DNA from: Cymodocea nodosa
Taxonomy: Eukaryota > Streptophyta > Magnoliopsida > Alismatales > Cymodoceaceae
Assembly (NCBI GenBank): GCA_036874045.1
Contig: CM072345.1
Coordinates: forward strand, 7,403,501-7,467,500
Reading direction: 5' to 3'
DNA: 64,000 bases
The notes under the pieces: model-generated
What the model saw: only the letters and a program-made list of their open reading frames with translations
Told to the model about the DNA's origin: nothing
Database searches by the model: none
Program-made: the position numbers and the translations under genes
Shown: in pieces, positions 27,981-39,800 of the stretch
Numbering within the stretch: the stretch's first letter is position 1
Layout of the letters: every line of letters begins with the position of its first letter

Positions 27981-30049
27981 CTGAACAAGATGGAATTCAT
28001 TTTAGGCGTTGCTTATGATATTTTCTTATATGATTTTGTGTTGTGTAGGTCATGCTGAAGCCACCATCATTCGATGTGGTGCACGGCTCAAACAGTGATG
28101 ATGACCAGCAGATGTTTGATTTCACGGACGTCGACATCCGACTCCCGATGCTCGTGTATGTCTCGAGAGAAAAACGACCAGGCTATGATCACAACAAGAA
28201 GGCCGGTGCGATGAACGCCCTGGTTCGCTCCTCAGCAGTCATGTCCAATGGTCCATTCATCCTCAACCTCGACTGTGATCACTACATCTACAATTCCATG
28301 GCCATCCGTGAGGGCATGTGCTTCATGCTTGATCGTGGCGGTGACAAGATTTGTTACGTCCAATTCCCTCAACGATTCGAAGGGATCGACCCTTCCGACC
28401 GCTATGCCAACCACAACACCGTCTTCTTCGATGGGAACATGCGAGCCCTCGATGGCCTTCAGGTACCCAATTATAAGTATTCATGATCCAAAATGCACTT
28501 GCTAGGGCTGGTCCATGCTTTGTCGTAGTCCAATGTTTCTTCTTCTTCTTCTCTAATTAATGAAGGGACCAGTGTATGTGGGCACGGGGTGCTTGTTCCG
28601 ACGATTCGCATTGTACGGCTTTGACCCACCAAGAGCAACGGAGTATACTGGTGGGTTGTTTAAGAAGAAGAAGAAGAAGAAGGAGGAGGAGGAGATCCAT
28701 CCAGAGTTTGAGACGCAGTCATTGAGAGCCGAGGAAATGGATGACGAACTTGATGCTAGCCTGTTGCCCAAGAGATTCGGCAACTCTACCATTCTCGCCG
28801 AATCCATCCCCATAGCAGAGTTTCAAGGCCGACCTCTCGCCGATCACCCTGGCATCAGGCATGGCAGACCTGCAGGTGTTCTTGCTCACCCTCGTGAGCC
28901 TCTTGATGCTGCTATTGTTGCCGAGGCCGTCTCTGTTATCTCTTGCTGGTATGCATGCGTGTAGATGATTTTGATTTTTACTCCGGCTAGCGTTATTATT
29001 AATCTTGGCTCTTAATTGGCATGCTTGATTCTGTCTAGAGATTAATTAAGGACAAGATTATAATTGGTGGTGGCTTCAATTCCCACAGGTACGAGGACAA
29101 GACGGAGTGGGGTACCAGAGTGGGATGGATATACGGCTCAGTCACGGAAGATGTCGTCACCGGCTATCGCATGCATAATCGTGGTTGGCGTTCCGTTTAT
29201 TGCTTAACGAAGCGCGATGCGTTTCGCGGCTCCGCCCCCATCAACCTCACCGATCGTCTCCACCAGGTCCTCCGATGGGCGACAGGCTCGGTCGAGATCT
29301 TCTTCTCTCGTAACAACGCCTTCCTCGCTTCCTCTCGTCTGAAATTCCTCCAACGTGTAGCCTACCTCAACGTTGGCATCTACCCATTTACCTCCTTCTT
29401 CCTCATTGTTTACTGCTTCCTCCCTGCCCTCTCACTTTTCTCCGGCCACTTCATCGTCAAGAACCTCAACGTCACGTTCCTTATCTACCTCCTCATCATC
29501 ACCGTCTGCCTCATCTGTCTTGCCATCCTGGAAGTGAAATGGTCTGGCATTGGTCTTGAAGAATGGTGGCGAAACGAGCAATTCTGGCTCATCTCCGGCA
29601 CCAGTGCCCACTTCTACGCGGTCATCCAAGGGCTTCTCAAGGTCATAGCTGGAATCGAGATCTCATTCACCCTAACATCCAAATCAGCCTCGGATGACAA
29701 CGACGACGTCTACGCTGATCTTTACATGGTGAAATGGTCATCACTCATGATACCTCCCATCACAATCATGATGGTGAACATCATCGCCATTGTGGTGGGT
29801 TTTTCCAGGACAGTGTACAGCGAAGTGCCACAATGGAGCAAACTTTTGGGCGGTGTGTTCTTCAGTTTTTGGGTGTTGGCACACTTGTACCCCTTTGCCA
29901 AGGGATTGATGGGCAGAAGAGCTAAGACGCCAACCATAGTCTTTGTCTGGTCCGGGCTTATAGCCATCACCATTTCACTTTTGTGGATTGCCATTAGTCC
30001 TCCAGAGACTCAGGGTACAGCTAGTGGCGGTGGATTTGACTTCCCATAA
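25992..30049 (+). CDS. Cellulose synthase-like protein D (CSLD1/2/3-type glycosyltransferase)
   Basis: Six exons close in frame: 25992-26455, 26594-27016, 27135-27939, 28049-28462, 28566-28948, 29089-30049 (1149 residues, the family's usual size). N-terminal RING-like zinc motif C131, C136, C152, C154, C159, C162, C173, C176. Two membrane helices follow at about 297-340. The GT2 catalytic core holds DDGG (420-423), DCD (639-641), TED (849-851) and QVLRW (889-893), then six C-terminal helices. CSLDs make beta-1,4-glucan or mannan-type wall polysaccharide in tip-growing cells and cell plates. N-terminal phrases such as [20 protein letters not shown] match the CSLD2/3 group rather than CSLD4/5. 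Odd feature: the variable loop after PPRATEY is seven lysines and four glutamates (735-745), encoded by an AAG/GAG repeat, where relatives have a cysteine-rich basic stretch. An in-frame ATG at 26007 is an alternative start. Confidence 0.95.
27949..27975. repeat. (AT)n microsatellite just inside CSLD intron 3
   Basis: About 13 AT units, starting 9 bases after the GTGGCT donor at 27940. Expected to vary in length and close enough to the donor to affect its structure. Confidence 0.9.
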
Positions 30050-31808
30050 GCAAGTAAAAGCTTTCTAATGCCGAGCTTTCTTATATATATATATATACAT
30101 ATTGTTGCCACATACATTGTATATGAAGACCTTAAAGTCATAGGTAATGATTTTGTAATGGATTGCAGGATCCTTCATTAACTAAGGTGTAATCTTTTTT
30201 GTTGATTGATCTTCCACTCTAGATATTCTTTTTTCTTTCTTTCTTTTTTCCCCTTTTTCTTAACGAGTGAGGATCACTGTAATTCTACAAAACCAATGCT
30301 AGTAATCGTGTAAAAGATCGAACATCATTTGTATTGTGTGCAAAAGAATCATGCATGCTACTGTATAATATATTTGTGCACGCCCTATTTTCATTCTTTA
30401 TTGAGCGCGGATGCGTTCTTACATTCAAATCTAGAAAATTGGTAACCTTAATCTTCACATGCATATGTATATATATATGGTATGAACCGTATATATATTC
30501 ATGGATTTGGAAAAATAATGAATAGACAAAGAGAGATGAAACATTAGATTCTATGTATTTTACATTTACCATTAACTTTAAAATTATTGAATGCATGTTG
30601 CATCTTTGAGATTTTCAGAAAAATTACAATCCCATGGCCATTTCCCATTGAGGGTATAAGAACTTTTAATAAAAAAATAAATATAGATGATAATTACGTA
30701 AATCAAAAGAATCACATGTACAATTAAAATTTTTCTTTATCTTCTATCAAAAACTGGTAACGTAAACAATAAAAACTCAATATTATCAATATGATCTCTT
30801 GTTTCTTTAATGTTATTTACAATTATAAAATTTATGATATAAATTCAAAACCATTTGGTAGTTTTCTCCTCTTAACATATTCCAATATTCGTGTTTACTA
30901 AATCAACCATCTAACTTGTATGATGACGAACAATCTCTTAATCCTTAGCATACATAAACTATCATCTGTTTTTCTCATTTAAAATATTATCGCTGATGTT
31001 AAAACCTTATTCACATGTTATAGACAAATTAGAATGGTTAACCAATATTTAACTATAAAATAGAAAATGTCAGACCTTTTTTTTTCCCCTATAATCTATT
31101 ATATTAAACTTATTCATATGTTCAAGTTATTTATTCTATCAATATCGATGATTTGTATAATTGAAAGTTTTTAATTTTTATTTAGATAATAATAAAGTTA
31201 ATGATGGGTCATCTTCATCTTTTAGAAATTTTCAAACATCATTCGAGTTATATGCAGAAATCATGATTATCTGATTATATTTAAAAGCGAGTCTCAAGCC
31301 TTTTAGTCCTAATTTATCCTTGTATAAAATATTATGCCATGTTATGGTATATTATATTATATTATACTTTTCTTCTTTCGCTTTTTCCCAATTTATTTTT
31401 TAAATTTTATTCATGTTACTTTTAAAAATTACTATTATAAATTCATCTGTTTTCTTTTCAATTTTATCTCTACGTTTTTAAATTTCATTTTTGCCCATGC
31501 TATCTTTACAAATTTCCTTTTGATCTTAGAGTTGTTGAAGAAGTTGTCTGTTTCTGGTTAACGGACGACGATGGCGACGACGTCTGGACAGAAGAGGAGA
31601 AGCTCGGCACGGCAAACGAGAAGTTACAGACCTTTTCAGCCTGAAGATGCAAAGCTAACGGAGGGAGATGGGCATGCCGCAGCAGAGAAGAGACGAAGCC
31701 TCACTCTTTCCAAGAAGCATCTCTGGGGTTCCTTCTCCTTGGAACGGTTGAAAGGCCCCTACTTCTTCTTCTCGTCGGAGCTAGAGAGTGAGAGAGAGCA
31801 AGGCCGCA
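30050..31808. other. Intergenic: CSLD 3' UTR and PIP1 promoter/leader
   Basis: Contains an AT repeat at about 30082-30098, a T/C-rich tract at 30225-30260 and a long AT-rich stretch (30600-31540) without coding signal. From about 31560 the sequence turns GC-richer and purine-rich, as in a leader. An open frame at 31571-31933 overlaps the aquaporin start out of frame (see findings). Confidence 0.55.
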
Positions 31809-33148
31809 ATGGAGGGCAAGGAGGAGGATGCCAAGCTTGGAGCCAACAAGTTCTCCGAGAGGCAGCCCATCGGCACGGCGGCACAGTCAGCCGACAAGGA
31901 CTACAAGGAGCCACCACCGGCTCCCCTGTTTGAGGCGGGAGAGGTCACCTCATGGTCCTTTTACAGGGCGGGCATAGCGGAGTTCATGGCCACCTTCCTT
32001 TTCCTCTACGTCACCATCCTCACCGTCATGGGCTACGCCAGGGAGGACGACAAGTGCAGGACTGTGGGGACTCAGGGCGTTGCATGGGCTTTTGGGGGAA
32101 TGATCTTTGTTCTTGTGTACTGCACGGCTGGGATCTCCGGTGAGACAATGCAGCTTGCCTTTTTGATTGCTGGCCTTGGTTTTCTCATCTTTTCGTGGGC
32201 AGGTGGCCACATCAACCCTGCTGTCACCTTTGGGCTCTTCCTCGCCAGGAAGCTGTCCCTCACCAGGGCCTTGTTCTACATGGTGATGCAGTGCCTTGGT
32301 GCCATCTGTGGTGCTGGAGTTGTCAAGGGCTTTGTGAACAAGGACAACTTCGCCCTGTTCAGGGGCGGAGCTAACGTTGTTGCGAATGGCTACACCAAGG
32401 GAGACGGTTTGGGAGCCGAGATCATTGGAACCTTTGTTCTTGTCTACACCGTCTTCTCAGCTACTGACGCCAAGAGGAACGCCAGAGATTCCCATGTCCC
32501 TGTAATTGTCAACTAATCCTTTTTGCATCTTCATTTGGTTTTAAGAATTCCTCTCTGTGATTTTTCCTTTTTCTCATTTCACATATCTTTGAGCTCTCTC
32601 CTCGATTTCTTAATTTTATGAGCTTGGAAACTTAAAAATCTGCAAGTGGGTTTGCTTCATTTGGTCTATACGGATCACATAGATCTGCAACAGATCCTTG
32701 TTTGTGCCATTTGTGTCGGGTTCATAGATCAGCATCGACTGTGTTGTGTTATTCTTCCTACCGGTTATACTTACGTAATTCCACTTCATTTCCAGATCCT
32801 TGCTCCATTGCCCATTGGGCTCTCCGTGTACCTTGTTCACCTTGCAACCATTCCCATCACTGGCACGGGTATCAACCCTGCCAGGAGCCTTGGAGCCGCC
32901 ATCATTTATGACAAGCAGCATGCTTGGGACGATCAGGCGAGTTTTCTTCTTGCCTGTTCAAGACACATTATTCTGGTTCCAGACAACATAATCATTTACT
33001 CACCATGTAATATCTCCACTTGACCATTTCTTTCTTTCTTTCTTTCTCGCAGTGGATCTTCTGGGTTGGTCCCTTCATTGGTGCTGGCCTTGCCGCAATC
33101 TACCACCAGATGATCATCAGGGCAATTCCATTCAAGACCAGGCCCTAG
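31809..33148 (+). CDS. Plasma membrane aquaporin, PIP1 subfamily
   Basis: Four exons close in frame: 31809-32139, 32203-32501, 32796-32936, 33053-33148 (288 residues, normal for PIP1). The PIP1 N-terminus ([19 protein letters not shown]) and six membrane helices are present. Pore motifs: NPA at 115-117 and 237-239. The aromatic/arginine filter is F95, H225, T234, R240, the water-type set of PIPs. Loop D has His208 in DSHVP, the position of the pH-gating histidine. The long N-terminus and short C-terminus (IPFKTRP) mark PIP1 rather than PIP2. PIP1s move water and small solutes and usually need PIP2 partners to reach the plasma membrane. Intron 1 is 63 nt and stays open if retained. Intron 3 starts GC (CAG then GCGAGT), supported by family alignment across DDQ-WIFWVG. 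Confidence 0.95.
33029..33048. repeat. (TTTC)n tract in the last PIP1 intron
   Basis: About five tandem TTTC units form the polypyrimidine tract of the acceptor before exon 4, so length change could affect splicing of the GC-AG intron. Confidence 0.85.
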
Positions 33149-34346
33149 ACCAGCAGAAGAATCTCTCGTTGTGTGGTTTGTGTTCCATTTCATGGTGTGC
33201 TTTGGTGCTTTTGTTTTCTTGCTGTTGTGTGAACCTTATCCTCCCACTGTTCCATGATGCATGTGCCTTAAGCTATTATGTTCCTGTTTACTGCAGCGTG
33301 TAAATTAATCCACCCATCCCTCTGCCGTGCTTGTGATGATGACAAAAAATTATCCTTTTTCAGGTAAGATTAAAATACGTGATGAAGTAGACAAGCTTTT
33401 AAATAAGATACGAATTAATACACAGAGATACCAATAGCTGTTAAGTGGAGACTAACCTGTGTTTATTATATACGCTGGTTTCTTTCGCTTATAATCAATT
33501 GATTTTAAATTGAGGTTTCACAATTAAATAGCTTGAAGGTAATCGGATATTGTTGTTGCTTTAGCATTCATCCAATTCTTTCCATAGCATCTCTAAAAGG
33601 ATGATGGTCATGGCCGCTCAATGTAAGAAACACAATTCTGCAATATGGTATGGTCTTAATGAGGCAATCTATGTATGAGCGCTGGCAACCACCTGGATTG
33701 ACTGATGCCTGCTATCTAAATTATGTGTCTGAGATATGTATGCAAGTTCAATAAGGGCCATTTATGGTTTAAAATGAGTCCCTTGAGCTCGGTTTCAGCA
33801 CCTCTCACCTTTTCATTGACGGTCTACGATTCGGTCAAATCTCACTTATTCTTCTTTGTTCATATGTCCAAAGGCGGGGGGGTAGAAACCACGCAGATGC
33901 CCCAGATGAATAGTGCGTACAGAGGTCGAAATACCACGCTTTGTCCTCCACAACAATAGACATGAACAGCTGGGTTTGCCACCTTCTTCAAGAACTTAGC
34001 CTGTATGTTATGTTCCGATGTTGTCATGTGATAATGTCTTGGCTATATATACGGTTAGTTCATAATTTGGTCTTTCATGCGAAAACAAAACAAAATGAAA
34101 TTGATTTTCACTTCAACAAAAAACCTGTTGCAAGCAAGAGGCACCCTTCAATTGCAGTATGCTCCATCTATTCATCAAAAGGTAGATTACATTTACAAAA
34201 GTCCATGTTGAAGGATCGATCTGTGTATCAAAGGCCGCATGAGTTTAGCTTGAGGGGGACTAATAGAAAACATAGATAGAGGAGTTGTTAACTGTCAATA
34301 AGAGGCACAATGCATGCTTGCTATATAAGGGACTCATGCCATGTTT

Positions 34347-34370
34347 AAATGAATTTAATGAAATTCATTT
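34347..34370. repeat. Perfect 10-bp inverted repeat with 4-base loop
   Basis: AAATGAATTT, AATG, AAATTCATTT. It lies between the two convergent genes, 1.2 kb past the PIP1 stop. It could be chance in AT-rich DNA or a fragment of a miniature transposon. Confidence 0.6.
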
Positions 34371-34754
34371 CTACAAAGCTTCTTTTTAAAGAAAATCTAC
34401 GATTTATTTATGGGGTATGAACCCACAGAGGAATTCTAGAGTTTATTGCTCTACCCTAGTCTCCACCATACATACTTCTACAGATTCTTTCAATTAGGTC
34501 ACCATTGTGGGTGGAAGGTGGAGGAGGTTAATGTTTGGTCATGGTTTTTGATATGGTAATGTTTTTATTTGATCTGGATTTCATTTCTCATGGGCCTTAC
34601 AAAATGAGAAACAATTTACTTCAAATGATCAAGCTAACGAAATGGATCGTTGGCTAGGTGGTGGAAAATGGGGCTTATGTCCGACAATAAGGTCGATAAT
34701 CATGAGGATGATGGTAAAGTTGGAAAGCTGATTTAGAATGAAGAATACATAGAA

Positions 34755-34920
34755 TGGAACCGTAGTTCAGTGGCTGAGCAAGTGGTGGGAGTGGCGGTGC
34801 CGTGGGTTCAAAATCTAGTGTGGCATTTTACAATAGAACTTTTAGTTCATACTAGTACTAAGGGTTTGTCTCTCACATAAAATGTGAAATATATGAATTT
34901 AAATAAGAGAAATGGAGTCA
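34755..34920 (+). repeat. tRNA-derived SINE-like repeat (copy 1)
   Basis: Box A-like TGGCTGAGCAAGTGG at 34771-34785 and box B-like GGTTCAAAATC at 34805-34815 (consensus GGTTCGAATCC), in the order and spacing of an RNA polymerase III promoter. No full cloverleaf is seen, so it is a SINE head rather than a tRNA gene. The 3' end is not sharply defined. Confidence 0.5.
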
Positions 34921-35939
34921 TATATAGGGATATCTCTTGTTACAAAATTGACCGACACCAACAAACATAGCATCTTTTAAATAGTAGATAACTTTAGTTT
35001 TTGACAGTTACAATGGTAGTAATATAATCGTAATTTTACACCTAATGTTTTTTTAATCAACTGAGTTGGCATGTTTTAAGTTTTAATCGATTAAATTCAT
35101 CAATGTAATTTATGGCTTTTGCAAGTCCATGAGTCCTTGCAGGGCTTACATGGTGCACGCGATTCCCTCTACCAAAAGGGTATCATCTGTTCTCGACCGC
35201 TGCAACTTCACCCGTCGACCAGATCACCTTCACGCTCACTTGACCTTCCTATGGATTCCTCTCCATTTTCTCTGCTCTCTTCTCTGCCATTTGTTTAAGC
35301 ATCCGCTCTCCTTGGCAAACGGCTTGTAATCCTTTAGGGCAGAGATGCATACCAGTCGAGCTCTGGACAGAAAGCATGCGTTTATCTAACAAATGTTAGT
35401 GTATTGACTGTGATGGTACCTCCACTACAAACAATGGATAAAGGAAACTAGAACCAATTTCTTTCCATGATTGAAAGAATAATAATAATAATACAAGTGA
35501 AACATTAGAATGGACCATACAGCTGTGTACCACGCAAAAGGATGATACAACTGTAACAATAACCACCATTGGAAGCTTACAACCCGTGCCAATGTCTAAT
35601 TTAAGGATCTCCAAAAGTTAGGGCTCAACATGTACACAAGGGTTAGCGTGACCATTCTAAATAGAAAACCCTTGATAACATGATAGCAATTCTACAGGAG
35701 TTAAAAACCCGAGCCACAGCCTAACAACCTAAAACTAACTGGCTGCAGCACCACGGGAGGTCTTTCGTTGGCAAAAATGAAACAAGTAAAGGTTCAGCCC
35801 TCCAGCTTTTATGTACAGAGTAGCAAGTCCATGGCAGCTATTATAAAAAGACCAATTCCTTGTGGTTTCTTTTTTTTTTTCCATTGCCTGTAGAGGGTTC
35901 CTAAATGTACCACCCTCATGATTTCTGGGATCCTCAACC

Positions 35940-36803
35940 TGAGAAACTACTGGATACAGGTGTGATTTCGAAGCACTTACCAGGTCCGAATATTGGCATT
36001 ACCCAGTGATAAGATCCTTTTTAATGCGAGAATGTAATTTTTTATCCTGCAATATTTGGAGAAAAAAAAGTCATACCAAGTGTACATCTTGCCTACATAT
36101 AACACAAGTGAATTGTATTTGGAATTAACTACTACCTCTTTTTGATTTGAAAGTTGAAAAAAATGACGACAAAACATGAAGCAAAAAAAAACTTTAAGTT
36201 AGCATAAATTAAAGGTTTAAAGTAATTATTCGTTCAGACAATTGCCACATTGAGTTGATATTGTTTATCCTACAAAGCAGCTCTATAATGTTGAGAGGAA
36301 AGACTAGATCTCTATCTATTACAGATACAGCACAATCTCAAATTAGTTCATTAGTGTCAAATTAGTTCATTAGTGTTCAGTTTATCATCAGGACAGGAAA
36401 TAAATTGAGGTGATAGGTTTTTTTCCTAAGAAATTTACGAGGCTTACTATGAATACCATCACTTAGACAAAAAAAACTTGCAATTCAACGATAACCACAA
36501 AGCAATGAACACGTACATGTCTTCTTCTCCAAGTCAATAGGGAAATATACCAGTGAAATGAGAAAAATAAAGGGATATCTTACCTTATGAACGTGGGGAT
36601 GTCTCAAATAAACGTTTTAGCCCAAACCCCATCATGCTAATAGCTTGAAATGGTTCTACAACTTAAATGTTAAGCTTTCTGGTAGAATATGCTTCTTCCA
36701 AACTGTATTTCTGTATCCTAAAAAAAGAACCTCCACTTATACCAACACCAAATCAAATACTTGCATAGTAGTGGTAGCTTTTATGAGCATACCAGTTAAA
36801 GGA
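35940..36803 (-). other. Probable 3' UTR of the MAPKKK gene with an intron
   Basis: On the minus strand, ATAAG followed by GTAAGATATC (exon end 36584) is a strong donor 220 bases after the stop. A plausible acceptor (TATCCAG) lies near 35955. No AATAAA in a decisive place was found, so the transcript end is unknown. Confidence 0.35.
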
Positions 36804-39800
36804 TCAGAGGCCATTGATATGTCGTTTTGTAGACTCAGGGATGAGGTTTAGTGGCAAAGTCAGGTTCCTGTGTTCCCTCACCAGCTGTTGTGATACTCGA
36901 TCAGCCAGTACTGACTGGCCATTATATGGTTCATGGACGTCTCCAATGCCTGACTTTCCAAAGGGAATTGTAGGCATGTCAGATTCTGATGGCAACAAAT
37001 CTCGTAAAACAGGTGAACCTGGCTGTGTTGCTGACCCTCGAAAGAGATCATATTTTGACTCATGACATGTGGATCCATTGATGTATAAATTATTAGGGGA
37101 CCTCGATAGTTTTCCATACCCATCATATACATAAGCAGAGTGAGCTCGTTGATTTAGTGGGAGGGCACCATTACCACATGTTAGTGGTGTGGATGAACCT
37201 GAAGTTGCCACAGGACTTGATATAGGAGATGGAGACATCTTCCCATTAATTGGCTGAGGGGATCTTGAGCGTGTAAGAGGGCTTCCAATGGGAGAAATTG
37301 GACAAGATTGATTCTTCAAATGGTTATCACTGCAGAAATGAAATAGAAGATCAAGACGATAATTTAGTTTTGTACCAGAATTTTATCATTCTGTATACGT
37401 CAGAGATGGATGATTATGAAATATCAAAGCTTGTTAAACATCAAAAAAACTCAAGTATGACACAGTTTGCCATTATACTAGCAACAGAAATCAAATATAT
37501 GAATTGCAATAAATATTAGACGCACAAGAAAAGTAAGGACAGCCATGACATTAGAAAATGAATCGTGTATCAAATGTGAATAACTACTGGTATAAATAAC
37601 TACAAAGTTGTATACATTTATGTATTTTGAATTTGGCTCCAACAAGATAAGGCTACATACATGTCAAGCTTACTTTTTAAAAGCATGTTTCCATACTAAG
37701 GGTTAACCAACCACCATAATTTTAAATATCAATATATTTTGACAAAATTTCACTCAAGAATCCAAATGAGGGAAATGTCATTCACAACAAAATCCATGGA
37801 TGGAGGGTTTCAAACAAACTTCCACTACATGTTGTGGACATTATCAACACTGAAATTTTACTCAAATATAACAGCCATTTGATCAGCATAGATAAAAAAG
37901 GCCATTGAGCACCACCGCTCACCCCAAGTGGCTAAAGGGTTCATCCCTCAACCTAACGTTGCAGGTTCAACTCCCCACTCTCTCAGTACAGTAGTAGGGG
38001 AAAAATCCCCTAATGCAGGCATGGTCATAGGACTTGATCCCATGTCCTCTAAGTTTGTGCGGCCGCAGAGTAGCTGCTGGGCTATAGCCCACTGAATAAA
38101 AAAATCAGACCATTGTGGTGTAAATTGCCTACCGGATGGAATCTCTTCACTTCCTTTCCTTCGCTAGCACATTTTTATTTGATATAAGATAACACTTGGA
38201 TTCCATTTATTAACATTTAGGCCTAATGTTTTAAAGTGGGCTGCAGGAAGGGCTTTTCCCTTTATACAGTGGCAGTGGCAACCGGGGCTTTTCCCTAGTG
38301 ACAAGAGGTGTCAACGACTTGAAGAGGGCTGGCAGTAGGGGATAGGGTTTGGGAGGGTTGATTGGTGGTGCTTTTGTAGTGGAGAAAGTGGGGAGAAGAG
38401 GATGGCTACCCTAAGGTTCCGATCTAAGCTCTGATAACATGTGAGAAAAGATTAGCATAAAAAAAGGAGATTAGATTAGCAAGTAATAAGAGTAAAAATA
38501 TATTTAGTATGAGTAAAGGATCCCTAATGTAGTTCGATATCTATTTACTCATTTAATGACTCATATAATACTCTCACTGTTCAAAACATTTTGGCCATCA
38601 CAACTTATTTATAAATTAATTCACTTTTGTGATAGAGATAATCCAACCATGGGAGACATTTATAAAGAGATGGACAATATACATGGTGCAATTAAAGATG
38701 CTTTGAAAAATAAAATTTATAAGAGCTCCTATGGTGAGATTGAAGTAATTGTGTTACAAAGATGGGGAAAAATGAATGTTTCAATGCACTGTCTTGGTTT
38801 TGCTTTGTCTCCAAAATGTTATGACACAACATTAGTACCCCTGCTCTTCTGGAAAAACTACTAGGAAAAAACCAATCCAATTTTCTATCCCTCTCTTTGC
38901 ATCAATTTTGAAAATGAGTGCAACAATTACTGGCATCAAGAAGTTCAGCTAATGATATACAAAATAACAAAAAAGAAATGCAATAGGGTTTTAGCTTATA
39001 ATTCAAAATTGTGCATACATTAGACAATATCCTCTAGTGGAAATCAAAACATTAACAAATTTTGTATCTCTCTTTGCAACAATTTTGAAAATGAGTTCAA
39101 CAATTCCTATTTTTCTTTTTTGTGTGTTTATTTTGCGCTTTTTCCTGTGTTTATTGTTTATTTGAATAAGGATGTCCATTGATGAAATATCCAAATCTAC
39201 AAAGCTAAAAAGGCCTCCTTTATTTGAAAATAACAACCATAATTGGATATATTGGAAACCACAAACAGATAATTCCACTGATTTTACTACATGACTCACA
39301 AGAGAAGGAAGACTGTGAACACAAATGTGATTCTATTTCTAGGTCATTGAGAGCAGAATAACCAAGGAAACAACAATTGATTTCTTTAGGTTCAGTGATA
39401 CAAATAGGTAAAGTATGAAAATCGACCTGGATTTTGTAATCGACTTCACAGCTTTCAGCCTTTGTGTTGCCAATCCTTCAATGTCCAGTGATGTAATATT
39501 TCTTGCATGTCTGCCACCCTATGATATTATTGTAGCATTGTATGATCATTCCAAAACATAACAAGTTAGACATGTATCAAGCAATCTTACATTTAACATC
39601 AACAGGAAAAATAGGCAAGGTAAGCATGAAAGGCAGTGACAAAATTGTTATAATAAAAGAAACAAAAGTAAAAATTCTTTTGTTCGACTAGAGCAGATAG
39701 AAAACATTTGTATTCAAGTACTAGGACCATACCATGAAGCAACTTGACCAAGTAAACTGACTCCTGTGGTCCTTTTGTTGAATTTCAACCTTGAAATTAG

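Larger units (their letters stand above)
33149..35939. other. Intergenic between convergent PIP1 and MAPKKK genes
   Basis: PIP1 3' UTR (first 200-300 bases), a perfect hairpin at 34347-34370, a SINE-like repeat at about 34755-34920 and a short AAT run at about 35477-35492. The right part should hold the end of the minus-strand MAPKKK transcript. No protein gene seen. Confidence 0.6.

Noticed and set aside
34771..34815. Possible functional tRNA gene
   Set aside because: Box A and B are present but the stems and anticodon loop of a cloverleaf cannot be drawn; read as a SINE head. The same applies to 37929-37974.
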